In this document: in pieces, positions 16,010 through 23,983 of the stretch | How the letters are laid out: each line of letters opens with the position of its first letter | Numbering within the stretch: position 1 is the stretch's first letter | NCBI GenBank assembly: GCA_041918175.1 | Contig: JAYRWE010000129.1 | Location: 62,001 to 126,000 of the forward strand | Origin: JABWAN01 sp041918175 | Lineage (GTDB): Bacteria > Zhuqueibacterota > Zhuqueibacteria > Zhuqueibacterales > Zhuqueibacteraceae | DNA: 64,000 nucleotides | Direction of reading: 5' to 3' | The notes under the pieces: generated by a model | Database searches by the model: none | The model's input: only the letters and a program-made list of their open reading frames with translations | What the model was told of the DNA's origin: nothing | Translations under genes and position numbers: made by a program

Positions 16010-17891
16010 CAAGCAGCAACAAGAAGGCACTTGGGAAGAGAACATCCTGAACGCTTTGTACTATGCCTTTGCCGCCTCGGACACTGAAGGCCGCGTGTAC
16101 TTCCTCAATCTCGTGTTGGAAAATTTTTACAAGCGCTCGAGCTTTTTGGCAAAACTTTACGAAGAGGTCGCCGCCATTCGCGCGGAAGGTATTTTTGAGA
16201 TTTCTGAAGAGACTTGGGCATGGGTGGAGTTTTGGCGGCAGTTTGAGTCGTCAGATAAAGAAAAGATTCCCGCGCAAATTGAGCGGCTGCAAGCTTTGAG
16301 GAAAGAAGAAGCGCTCTCGCGGGAGAGTCAGGGGATTCTATATTTTCTTTGGGCTGCTATGGAAGGCGAACGCGGCGAGCATGGTGCAGCAGCAGAGCTA
16401 TGTGAGCAGTCTGTACATTTCTTACCGGATTTTTCGTGGGCGTATAATGACTGGGGCACCAGTTTGGCGGCTCTCGGTCAAGATGAGCAAGCGATGGCGA
16501 AATACCAAGAGGCTATCGCGTTTGATCCGAAAAATGACACGGCCTATAACAACTGGGGCACTAGCCTGGGCAAGCTGGGTCAACACAAGCAAGCGATTGA
16601 GAAATACCAAAAGGCCATCGAGCTTGATCCGAAATTTGCCGCTGCTTACTTAAACTGGGGCAACAGCCTAGCTAATCTTGGGCAACATGAGCCAGCGATT
16701 GAGAAATACCAAAAGGCCATTACGCTTGATCCGAAAGATGCCGTTGCCTATAACAACTGGGGCCAGAATTTGGGTGATCTCGGGCGACACGAAGAAGCCA
16801 TTGCGAAATACCAAAAGGCCATTGAGCTTGATCCGAAACTTGCCATTGCCTATAACAACTGGGGCAACAGCTTGGCTGATCTCGGCCAAGAGGAGCAAGC
16901 CATTGCAAAATATCAAAAGGCTATTGAACTTGATCCGAAAGATGTCGCGGCCTATTACAACTGTGGCAACAGTTTGGCTGCTCTCTGCCAACACGAGCAA
17001 GCGATAGAGAAATACCAAAAGGCCATTACGCTTGCCATTGCGCTTGATCCGAAATATGCCGCGGCCTATAACAACTGGGGCAATTGCTTGGCTGCTCTCG
17101 GCCAACACGAGCAAGCGATTGCGAAACACCACAAGGCCATTGAGCTTGATCCGAAATATGCCGCGGCCTATAACAACTGGGGCAATCGCTTGGCTGCTCT
17201 CGGCCAACACGAGCAAGCGATTGCGAAATACCAAGAAGCCATTGCGCTTGATCCGAAACTTGCCTATGCATATAACTGTTGGGGCTACAGCTTGACTGCT
17301 TTCGGTCAACACCAGCAAGCGATTGCGAAATACCAAAAGGCCATTGCGCTTGATCCGAAACTTGCCGATGCATATAACGGTTTGGGCTGCAGCTTGGCAG
17401 CTCTCGGCCAGCACGAGCAAGCGATTGAGAAATACCAAAAGGCCATCGCGCTTGATCCAAAATATGCCGCGGCCTATCACAGTTATGGCTACAATGCATT
17501 GCTCATTGGCAGGCTTGAAGAAGCTATTGAGCAGTTGAAAAAGGCGATGGAGTTTGATACAAGCGACTACTCTGCACCAATCAATCTCGGCATTGCCTAT
17601 TATCGTTTGCAGCAGGTCAATGAAGGCAAAAAATATTTTGCGCTAGGTTTCGAAAATTGCCATGAGCATTCCTCTGATTGCCAATTCAACAAAGCCACGG
17701 CCTTGCTCGGCTTGGAGAGAACGGAGGAGGCGAGGGCGCAATTGCAAGAAACAGTCGCCGCGTTCAAGCTAGCTCCCGGCGAGCAAAAAGAATTCATGAC
17801 CGACTGGCAATTGCTCGCCACCGCGCCTGCGCCGCCCGCGGGCATGGAAGAGTTTATGGCATTGGCAAAGAGGTTTTTTGGGCAAGAGTAG
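15999..17891 (+). CDS. Tetratricopeptide-repeat protein with near-identical repeats
   Basis: A 630-residue protein translated from an ATG overlapping the end of the NTPase gene. Residues about 1-140 are helical and not obviously TPR. Ten 34-residue TPR units (about residues 146-491) share the pattern AYNNWGNSLAALGQHEQAIAK and end in LDPK. Two or three more divergent units and a helical tail follow. Unit 7 has four extra residues (ITLAIALDPK). The consensus Trp-Gly, Ala and Pro positions of TPRs are kept. The repeats should form a superhelix that binds a partner, and their near identity implies recent duplication or gene conversion. With the NTPase it resembles a MalT- or NLR-like molecule split into two genes. 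Confidence 0.82.
   Translation: MQTDKQQQEGTWEENILNALYYAFAASDTEGRVYFLNLVLENFYKRSSFLAKLYEEVAAIRAEGIFEISEETWAWVEFWRQFESSDKEKIPAQIERLQALRKEEALSRESQGILYFLWAAMEGERGEHGAAAELCEQSVHFLPDFSWAYNDWGTSLAALGQDEQAMAKYQEAIAFDPKNDTAYNNWGTSLGKLGQHKQAIEKYQKAIELDPKFAAAYLNWGNSLANLGQHEPAIEKYQKAITLDPKDAVAYNNWGQNLGDLGRHEEAIAKYQKAIELDPKLAIAYNNWGNSLADLGQEEQAIAKYQKAIELDPKDVAAYYNCGNSLAALCQHEQAIEKYQKAITLAIALDPKYAAAYNNWGNCLAALGQHEQAIAKHHKAIELDPKYAAAYNNWGNRLAALGQHEQAIAKYQEAIALDPKLAYAYNCWGYSLTAFGQHQQAIAKYQKAIALDPKLADAYNGLGCSLAALGQHEQAIEKYQKAIALDPKYAAAYHSYGYNALLIGRLEEAIEQLKKAMEFDTSDYSAPINLGIAYYRLQQVNEGKKYFALGFENCHEHSSDCQFNKATALLGLERTEEARAQLQETVAAFKLAPGEQKEFMTDWQLLATAPAPPAGMEEFMALAKRFFGQE
16434..17470 (+). repeat. Tandem 102-base coding repeats
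   Basis: About ten direct repeats of 102 bases encode TPR units in the gene at 15999-17891. Neighbouring units share long identical stretches (for example GAGCAAGCGATTGCGAAATA), which would allow slippage or recombination to change the unit number. One unit carries 12 extra bases near 17030-17041. Confidence 0.85.
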
Positions 17892-17892
17892 T

Positions 17893-17953
17893 CCCGCCCC
17901 CTTGTGGGGCGATGCAACATGCACGAACAGCGGCCCACAAGGGGCCGGGGCTG
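17893..17953. repeat. GC-rich palindrome after the TPR gene
   Basis: CCCGCCCCCTTGTGGGGC and GCGGCCCACAAGGGGCCGGG are imperfect inverted copies, 2 bases after the TPR stop. It could also serve as a transcription stop, although no T run follows. Confidence 0.6.
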
Positions 17954-18010
17954 CGATGATTACCGCGCTTGAGCGTCAAAACCCATTAGGCATTTGTGCC
18001 TATTCACCTC

Positions 18011-18040
18011 CAACGCCTGAAGGCGTCACTACGAGCGCAT
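18011..18040. repeat. Palindromic repeat family C, half copy
   Basis: AACGCCTGAAGGCGTCACTACGAG matches the right arm and centre of family C. The left arm (CGTAGTGA) is absent. Confidence 0.55.
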
Positions 18041-18140
18041 TTTCGTGGAAGAGTTTATGCGTTGGTAAAGAGGTTGTTTAGGCAGGAGGCGTGAAGTTAA
18101 AAGAGCGGGTGGAGTTCATTCAAAAATAAGCTCTCAAAAA

Positions 18141-18321
18141 AACTCCGTTAGGAGTGGAATGTTTATAGAAACGTGACGCTGGGACCGCCTCGAACTCCGC
18201 TAGGAGTGGCATGTGAATCTGGCGCGGAGTTCAGCCTGTAAACCCGATATGTCACTCCTAACGGAGTTCTTAGAAATGAGGTGCGCGGCTTTGCTATAAA
18301 CATTGCACTCCTAGCGGAGTT
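18141..18321. repeat. Four-arm inverted repeat (AACTCCGTTAGGAGTG family)
   Basis: Two copies of AACTCCG(T/C)TAGGAGTG lie at about 18141 and 18193. They are followed by two inverted copies, CACTCCTAACGGAGTT (about 18253) and CACTCCTAGCGGAGTT (about 18306). Each arm is itself a small hairpin, and the two outer arms also share the sequence TATAGA/TATAAAC. Confidence 0.75.
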
Positions 18322-18439
18322 ACGAACAACTTATCGCGCGGTTTTTGTGCGTTCTCCCCGTGGATGGATTGAGGTCGCGATAAAACCGGTGCGCATCGTG
18401 ACTTTTGCGAACCCCGGTGTAAAACTCCAAAACTAAACG

Positions 18440-18688
18440 TCAACTTTTGGCAAAGAACAAATCTGTCTTATAGTTGACCGACAGTTGTTCTTCGCCTTCA
18501 CCGCAACCAATAAAGCCGGAGTCCTCAAAAGACTTGAGATGATCTCGCGGCGCCGGCGGCGTTCGGGTCAATTCATAATAGAGGTTGATGGAATTTTTCA
18601 AAACTTCGGCAAGCGTCAATTGCGTGGTCTTGAGGAGATAATCGACTTTTTCGGCAATGCCGTCTTCCAGTTTGGTGTTGATCAGCAT
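18440..18688 (-). CDS. Ribbon-helix-helix protein
   Basis: An 82-residue protein. Residues 1-40 (MLINTKLEDGIAEKVDYL, then TLAEVLKNSINLYYEL) fit a CopG/RHH DNA-binding fold: a short strand and two helices. The tail is acidic and polar. The start at 18688 is fixed by a near-perfect AGGAGG six bases upstream; a longer in-frame start at 18718 lacks one. RHH proteins bind operators as dimers, often as antitoxins. No toxin gene lies next to it; the nearest gene, across a 600-base repeat stretch, is the TPR protein. It is therefore either an orphan antitoxin or a free-standing regulator. Confidence 0.7.
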   Translation of the reverse strand: MLINTKLEDGIAEKVDYLLKTTQLTLAEVLKNSINLYYELTRTPPAPRDHLKSFEDSGFIGCGEGEEQLSVNYKTDLFFAKS

Positions 18689-18770
18689 AACGGCCTCCTG
18701 AATGATTTCGCCGCTCATAAAATAGCATTCTCGCTTTTATTCGCAACGACAAACTTTTCGGAGAATTTTC

Positions 18771-21281
18771 ATGTCATCTCGTTTTACCCAAGTTGTGCTG
18801 CCGCTTTTTTTTCTCGCCACGATTGCTTACTCCCAAACACCGCCTTACGGTCTCACGCAACGCGTGCCGAACACGTCATTCAAAATTTCCACTTCGGGCA
18901 GCGGCCTTGCGAGCATGCAATTGCGCCGCGTGTTCGCGCGCCTTGCGTTCTCCTCGCCCATCTTGCTCACGCACGCGGGCGACAACAGCGACCGCGTCTT
19001 CGTCGTGGAGCAGCCCGGCGTGATCAAAGTTTTTTCCAACCAAGACAACGTTGCGAGCGCAAAAACTTTTTTGGATATCCGCAGTCGCGTGACCTCCGGC
19101 GGCGAAACGGGTTTGCTCGGGCTGGCGTTTCATCCGAACTATGCAAGCAACGGCAAGTTTTATGTTTATTACACGCGCGGCAATCTCTTCTCGCGTTTCT
19201 CCGAGTTTCAAGCTTCGAGCAGTGATCGCGATCTCGCCGATCCCAACAGCGAGCGCATCATGTTTGAGGTGTCGCAGCCCGCTTCGAATCACAACGGCGG
19301 CATGATTGCGTTCGGCCCGGACAATTATCTTTATATCGCGCTCGGCGACGGCGGCGGTGGCGGCGATCCGTTTCGCACGGGGCAAGATCGGCGCAGCTTG
19401 CTCGCAAAAATTTTGCGCATCGACGTGGACACGCGCACCGGCAATCTCGGCTATGGCATTCCGACGGATAATCCGTACGTGGGCAACACGAGCGGCTGGC
19501 GCGAAGAGGTGTGGGCGTGGGGCTTGCGCAATCCGTGGCGCATGAGTTTTGATCGCGTGAACGGCAACTTGTGGTGCGGCGACGTGGGCCAAGGCGCGTG
19601 GGAAGAAGTCGATCTCGTGGTCAAGGGCGGCAACTATGGTTGGAGTGTGATGGAAGGCGCGCATTGCTACAACTCTTCGAGCTGCAATCAAAGCGGATTG
19701 CTCTTGCCCGTGGCCGAATACAATCACAACGAAGGCCAATCCATCACCGGCGGGTATGTGTATCACGGCCTGCGTTTGCCCAAGCTTGCGGGCGTGTATC
19801 TTTACGGCGATTATGTCTCGCGCAAAATTTGGGGATTGCGATATGCGAACGGCAGCGTGATCGAAAACAAATTTCTCGCGGACTCGCCTTCAAACATTGC
19901 GAGCTTTGGCGAAGATCAAGCCGGCGAAGTTTATATTGTCGGACTCAATGGCCGCATTTATGTTTTCGACGAACTCGCGGGCAGCGAGCCGCCCGGCAAC
20001 ATTCCGAAAACGATTTCCGCCTCGGGCCTCTTCACCAACGTGGCGCAACAAACACCCGCGCCCGGTTTGATTCCGTACTCGGTCAATTCGCAATTGTGGT
20101 CCGATGGCGCGATCAAGACGCGATTGATCGCGTTGCCGGACACGACGAAGATCGTGTTCGCGCGCGACGAGTCATGGGAGTTTCCCGCGAACGCAGTGCT
20201 CGTGAAAAATTTTTATCTCGAATTGGAGCGCGGCACTGCGAGCAGCCGCAAGATCGTGGAGACGCGCTTTCTGGTGAAGCGCACCACGGGCGAGCAATGG
20301 GACGGCTTCAGTTATATGTGGAACGACGCGGCCACAGATGCGAACTTGCTCGAAGCGAGCGCGACGAAAAAGTTTATCATCAAAGATGCGAGCGCGCCCG
20401 GCGGACAATTCGAGCAGACGTATTATTTTCCGAGCCGCACGGATTGCATCACGTGCCACACGCCCGCAGCCGGTTACGTGCTCGGTGTGCGCACCGCGCA
20501 AATCAACAAGCAGCATGTTTATGGCAATGTTTCCGACAATCAATTGCGCAGCTACAATCACATTCGCCTCTTCACCACAAACATCGGCGAGAACTACGCG
20601 GGCTATCCGCAACTGCCCGATCCGCTCAATGCGCAAGTGAGTTTGGAGAATCGCAGCCGCTCGTATTTCGACGCGAATTGCAGCCAATGTCATCGCCCTG
20701 GCGGAACGGGCCGCGTGGAAATGGATCTTCGTTTCGCCACGCCGCTCGCCGCAACGAATCTGATCAATGCCGCGCCGACGATTGATAACCTCGGCATCAT
20801 TGGCGCAAGACGCATTAAGCCCGGCGCGCCGGATAGCTCGATTGTTTTTCTGCGCATGTTGCACCTCGCGCAGTTTCGCATGCCGCCGCTCGCGTCTTCT
20901 TTGGTTGATAAAGCCGGCACCGAGGTGATTCGTCAATGGATTGCGAGCATGCCGCGCACGGGAGTCGAAGATACTTCGGGTGAGCAGCCGGAAACGTTCG
21001 CGCTCGCGCCGGCCTATCCGAATCCTTTGGTGCGCGCGCATCGTGCCGCCGCAACGATTAACTATCAACTCGCCACGAGCGCGCGTGTCGAGCTTGCGAT
21101 CTTCGACGTGCTCGGCCGCAAAATTAAAACGCTCGTTGCTGAAGCGCGACCTGCGGGCATGCACCTCGTGTTTTGGGATGCGAGCGATGATGACGGCAAC
21201 CTCGTGAGCGCCGGCGTTTATTTCTATCGCATGCGCGCGGGTGAGTTTACTTTTACGCGAAAAGTTTTGTTGGTGCGCTAG
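18771..21281 (+). CDS. PQQ sugar dehydrogenase-like / diheme cytochrome fusion with sorting domain
   Basis: An 836-residue exported protein with a signal peptide over about residues 1-22 (ending IAYSQ). Residues about 55-400 are a GSDH-type six-bladed propeller (GLLGLAFHPNYASNGKFYVY, ASNHNGGMIAFGPDNYLY, WAWGLRNPWRMSFD), as in soluble PQQ-dependent aldose dehydrogenases. Residues about 410-735 match the SO_2930-type diheme cytochrome family (ASGLFTN, YSVNSQLWSDGA), with two CxxCH haem sites, CITCH (559-563) and CSQCH (637-641). Residues about 745-836 are a FlgD-like type IX sorting domain (AYPNPL, GVYFYRMRAGEFTFTRKVL). The build implies a surface-attached or secreted enzyme that oxidises a sugar-like substrate and passes electrons to its own haems. 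The substrate is unknown. Confidence 0.85.
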   Translation: MSSRFTQVVLPLFFLATIAYSQTPPYGLTQRVPNTSFKISTSGSGLASMQLRRVFARLAFSSPILLTHAGDNSDRVFVVEQPGVIKVFSNQDNVASAKTFLDIRSRVTSGGETGLLGLAFHPNYASNGKFYVYYTRGNLFSRFSEFQASSSDRDLADPNSERIMFEVSQPASNHNGGMIAFGPDNYLYIALGDGGGGGDPFRTGQDRRSLLAKILRIDVDTRTGNLGYGIPTDNPYVGNTSGWREEVWAWGLRNPWRMSFDRVNGNLWCGDVGQGAWEEVDLVVKGGNYGWSVMEGAHCYNSSSCNQSGLLLPVAEYNHNEGQSITGGYVYHGLRLPKLAGVYLYGDYVSRKIWGLRYANGSVIENKFLADSPSNIASFGEDQAGEVYIVGLNGRIYVFDELAGSEPPGNIPKTISASGLFTNVAQQTPAPGLIPYSVNSQLWSDGAIKTRLIALPDTTKIVFARDESWEFPANAVLVKNFYLELERGTASSRKIVETRFLVKRTTGEQWDGFSYMWNDAATDANLLEASATKKFIIKDASAPGGQFEQTYYFPSRTDCITCHTPAAGYVLGVRTAQINKQHVYGNVSDNQLRSYNHIRLFTTNIGENYAGYPQLPDPLNAQVSLENRSRSYFDANCSQCHRPGGTGRVEMDLRFATPLAATNLINAAPTIDNLGIIGARRIKPGAPDSSIVFLRMLHLAQFRMPPLASSLVDKAGTEVIRQWIASMPRTGVEDTSGEQPETFALAPAYPNPLVRAHRAAATINYQLATSARVELAIFDVLGRKIKTLVAEARPAGMHLVFWDASDDDGNLVSAGVYFYRMRAGEFTFTRKVLLVR

Positions 21282-21337
21282 TTTGTAGCGATGTTTGAGG
21301 AATTTCGCTTTTCAGGTTCTCGCGTCGCCCCTCCATT

Positions 21338-21410
21338 TGTCATCCTGAAAGGAACTTCCCTCGTGCTCGGTTTTCTTCCAAGCGCGAGGGCAAGTTCTTT
21401 CAGAATGACA
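21338..21410. repeat. Palindromic repeat family A, variant copy
   Basis: TGTCATCCTGAAAGGAACTT and AAGTTCTTTCAGAATGACA are inverted. An inner pair (CCCTCGTGCTCGG/CGCGAGGG) extends the stem. This variant has GGAACTTCCCTCG rather than GGAATCTTTTTA, like the left arm near 2932. Confidence 0.8.
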
Positions 21411-21543
21411 AATAAAGAAGAGCCATAAATAAACCCGCGACGAACACACCTCCAGATTTACCGCAATCACCTACGTTTGCCGGTACAGAATAAGTCCGAA
21501 GAATTTCTCCGCAACATTTCATCATTCTAAGGACGGATGTACC

Positions 21544-21993
21544 ATGCCCTCACTTGCGAAATTCGCAGTTTCTCTTTTCGTCATTTCTCTTCTCGCCGCT
21601 TGTGGCGGGAGTCAAAAGCTTGTTGATCAAAAAACTTTGGAACCGTGGGTCGGAACATGGCGCGGGCAGGGCGTGCGTGATAATCACATTGATCCGTTGC
21701 AGCAATGGACGCTCACGCTTGTGCTCACCAACGGCAAGCTTGCGGGCCGCATGAGCGACGCGCTCGGCGAGATGCGTAATCTCGAGCTGCGCGAGGTGAA
21801 TGTGATTGCAGGCGAGTTGCACTTCAGGTTGAACTATGAGTCGAGCCGCGGTTTGCACCTGGTCTATCGGCATCGCGCGCGCATGCAAGGCGATAAGTTG
21901 CTCAGTTTGTTCGAAGGCAATGAGGGCGGAAAATCTTTCGCGGGGAAATGGGAAGCGAAACGGGTTTATGAAGACAACGCGGTGCAGAAATAA
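21544..21993 (+). CDS. Small lipoprotein of unknown function
   Basis: A 149-residue protein with a classical lipoprotein signal (SLFVISLLAAC, Cys20) followed by GGSQKL. The mature part (about 30-149) is probably a single beta-barrel or lipocalin-like domain (WVGTWRGQGVRDN, then LVLTNGKLAGRMSD), with conserved-looking Trp and Gly at the start. That pattern recalls small lipid- or ligand-binding lipoproteins, but I recognise no named family. An ACGGATGTACC stretch precedes the ATG, and the gene stands alone after a family A repeat. Confidence 0.68.
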   Translation: MPSLAKFAVSLFVISLLAACGGSQKLVDQKTLEPWVGTWRGQGVRDNHIDPLQQWTLTLVLTNGKLAGRMSDALGEMRNLELREVNVIAGELHFRLNYESSRGLHLVYRHRARMQGDKLLSLFEGNEGGKSFAGKWEAKRVYEDNAVQK

Positions 21994-22016
21994 TTTTGAT
22001 AAAGCAAAAGCGGAAG

Positions 22017-22074
22017 GCAAAACTATTTGCTGGCAAAACTATTTTGAAATCGTTTTGTCGGTAAGTTGTTTTGT
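22017..22074. repeat. Palindromic repeat family G (GCAAAACGATTT), copy 1
   Basis: The sequence has the form GGCAAAACTATTTGCTGGCAAAA, then a central TTTTGAAA, then an imperfect complement ending GTTGTTTTGTC. A second copy lies at 58007-58063. It lies between convergent genes and may end transcription from either side. Confidence 0.75.
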
Positions 22075-22085
22075 CTTTTTGTTTT

Positions 22086-23975
22086 TTACTCTCCTCTCAT
22101 CCACACCAACATCTCCCCCGGCGCACGATTGTCCCACGCGAAATACGGAATGGCTTTGAAGCGCACGTCTTCATAACGCGGCGCAATGTTGCGATAGAGT
22201 TCTTCGCCGTCGTTTAGATCATGCCCGCGGAGCGCCATACCATGAATAGCCATCACGCCACCGAGTAAATCTTCCTCCCAACTTACTTCAAGCTTTGCCG
22301 CACGCGGCAAAAGCAGTGCATCGAGATTTTTACCGTTGTCGCATTCTTCCAAACCATAAACGAGCGGACCGCGTTGCAAAGCTACGCGACCTACGTTTGC
22401 CGCCACGCGCGGATGCGCATACACGCGCTCGACGGGCATGGGCAAGCGCAATTCGACTTCATCGTTTGCCTCCCACAGACGACGCACGCGCACATAGCCT
22501 TTGTGCAACGCGGCATAGAGCGGAACCGCCTCGCCATTCACGCGCAACTCAGCCGCGCGGCACCACGCGGGAATGCGCAGCGCGAGCGTGAACTCTGTTG
22601 GAACAGAAGCATGCACGTGCAGCAGAATTTTTTCTCCCCAGGGATAATCCGTCTCTTGAATGAATGTCAGCGCGCGATCTTGTAGTTGTACCGTGCTCGC
22701 GGCATAGAGATGAACATAAAACTCGTCCTCGTTTTGCGCATAGATGAATTGCCCGAGACTCGCAAGCAAGCGCGCAATATTCGGCGGACAACATGAGCAA
22801 TGATGCCATGACGAACGATGATGACGGCCGCGACTTGCGAGCGGATTCTCATAGAAAAAAGTATCGCCCTGCAGCGACACGCCGCTGAGCACGCCATTGT
22901 ACAACGCGCGCTCGAGCACGTCGGCATAAACGCCGTCGGCTTCGATTTGCAGCATGCGATGGCTGAACAGGCAGAGCGCAATCGCGGCGCAGGTTTCAGC
23001 GTATGCCGTTTCATTGGGCAGATCGTAGTCTTCGGTATAGCCTTCATTCGCGCGCGAAGAGCCGAGGCCGCCGGTGAGGTACATGCGCTTCGTGGTCACG
23101 TGCTCAAAGAGCGCGCGACACACGTCGAGCAGTTCGTCGTCGCCATACTCCGCGGCGAGATCGGCCATCGCGCAATAAAGATACATGCCGCGCACGGCAT
23201 GCCCCACAGGCACGCGCTGCTCGCGTACGGGCGCGTGCGATTGCGTATACTCGTGCGTCTTCGCCCAATAATCTCGCGGGTCTTCGCCGCGCGCGCGTGC
23301 TTCGAGATCAAAGTAATGTGGCTCTCGCCCGCGCTCATCCACAAAGTATTTGGCGAGATCGAGGTAACGGCGCTCGTGCGTTGCATGAAAGAGTTTGACG
23401 AGCGCGAGCTCGATCTCTTCATGCCCGCAATAGCCGCGCTTCTGCGTTTCGCCGGCGCCGAAAGTTTGCGCAATGTGATCGGCATAGCGGCAAACGACAT
23501 GGAGCAACCGCTCACTCCCCGTTGCTTGGCGATGCGCAAGCGCCGCTTCGATGAGATGACCCGCGCAATAAAGCTCATGCCAATCGCGCAAATTTGCCCA
23601 ACGCAAATGCGGGCGCACGACTGTGAAGTGCGTGTTGAGATAGCCGTCGGGCTGCTGCGCTTGCGCGATCAAATCAACGAGCGTTTCGACTTGTTGCGCG
23701 AGCACGGCATTCGGATGCGTGATCAAACTATAACACGCGGCTTCGAGCCACTTCGAAACGTCGGAATCCCAAAACACATGCGGCTCATTCGGCATGCCTG
23801 GTTTCCACTCAAGCTTCCACGCGGCAATGCGGCCGGTTTCCTCGCAGCGTTGATACACGGTTGGAATGGTGACGGCCGCGTTGAGCTCTTGCCGCGTTTG
23901 CCAAAAGCCTGAGGTGAGTTTGACTTGAGAAAGAGAGAGAGGGGTGAGCTTTGGAATGGGTGGCATATTACGCAT
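22086..23975 (-). CDS. GH127 beta-L-arabinofuranosidase-like glycoside hydrolase
   Basis: A 629-residue enzyme, apparently without a signal peptide. It matches GH127 (DUF1680): an (alpha/alpha)6 barrel N-terminal part, then beta-sandwich domains. The metal and catalytic set known from Bifidobacterium HypBA1 is kept: Glu327 and Cys329 (AETCAAIA) with Cys395 and Cys396 (HHCSCCPPN) correspond to its Zn ligands and nucleophile cysteine, and Glu311 (ANEGY), 16 residues before Glu327, corresponds to the acid/base Glu. The enzyme would release beta-L-arabinofuranose or related sugars from plant-type glycans. The neighbouring genes do not form a polysaccharide-utilisation locus, so its substrate is uncertain. 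The C-terminal tail (about 500-629) is the usual beta domain. Confidence 0.88.
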   Translation of the reverse strand: MRNMPPIPKLTPLSLSQVKLTSGFWQTRQELNAAVTIPTVYQRCEETGRIAAWKLEWKPGMPNEPHVFWDSDVSKWLEAACYSLITHPNAVLAQQVETLVDLIAQAQQPDGYLNTHFTVVRPHLRWANLRDWHELYCAGHLIEAALAHRQATGSERLLHVVCRYADHIAQTFGAGETQKRGYCGHEEIELALVKLFHATHERRYLDLAKYFVDERGREPHYFDLEARARGEDPRDYWAKTHEYTQSHAPVREQRVPVGHAVRGMYLYCAMADLAAEYGDDELLDVCRALFEHVTTKRMYLTGGLGSSRANEGYTEDYDLPNETAYAETCAAIALCLFSHRMLQIEADGVYADVLERALYNGVLSGVSLQGDTFFYENPLASRGRHHRSSWHHCSCCPPNIARLLASLGQFIYAQNEDEFYVHLYAASTVQLQDRALTFIQETDYPWGEKILLHVHASVPTEFTLALRIPAWCRAAELRVNGEAVPLYAALHKGYVRVRRLWEANDEVELRLPMPVERVYAHPRVAANVGRVALQRGPLVYGLEECDNGKNLDALLLPRAAKLEVSWEEDLLGGVMAIHGMALRGHDLNDGEELYRNIAPRYEDVRFKAIPYFAWDNRAPGEMLVWMRGE

Positions 23976-23983
23976 GAAGTTTC

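Larger units (their letters stand above)
17892..18439. other. Gene-free interval with three kinds of palindrome
   Basis: No gene is supported in these 548 bases. The interval holds an inverted pair at 17893-17953, a family C half at 18011-18040 and a four-arm set at 18141-18321. The promoter of neither neighbour is evident. Confidence 0.6.

Noticed and set aside
16434..17470. Regular direct repeats resembling a CRISPR array
   Set aside because: The units are contiguous 102-base repeats in one reading frame encoding TPRs, with no unique spacers and no cas genes.
18485..19225. A plus-strand frame across the RHH gene and the start of the dehydrogenase fusion
   Set aside because: It runs opposite one real gene and out of frame with another, and has no ribosome site or domain pattern.
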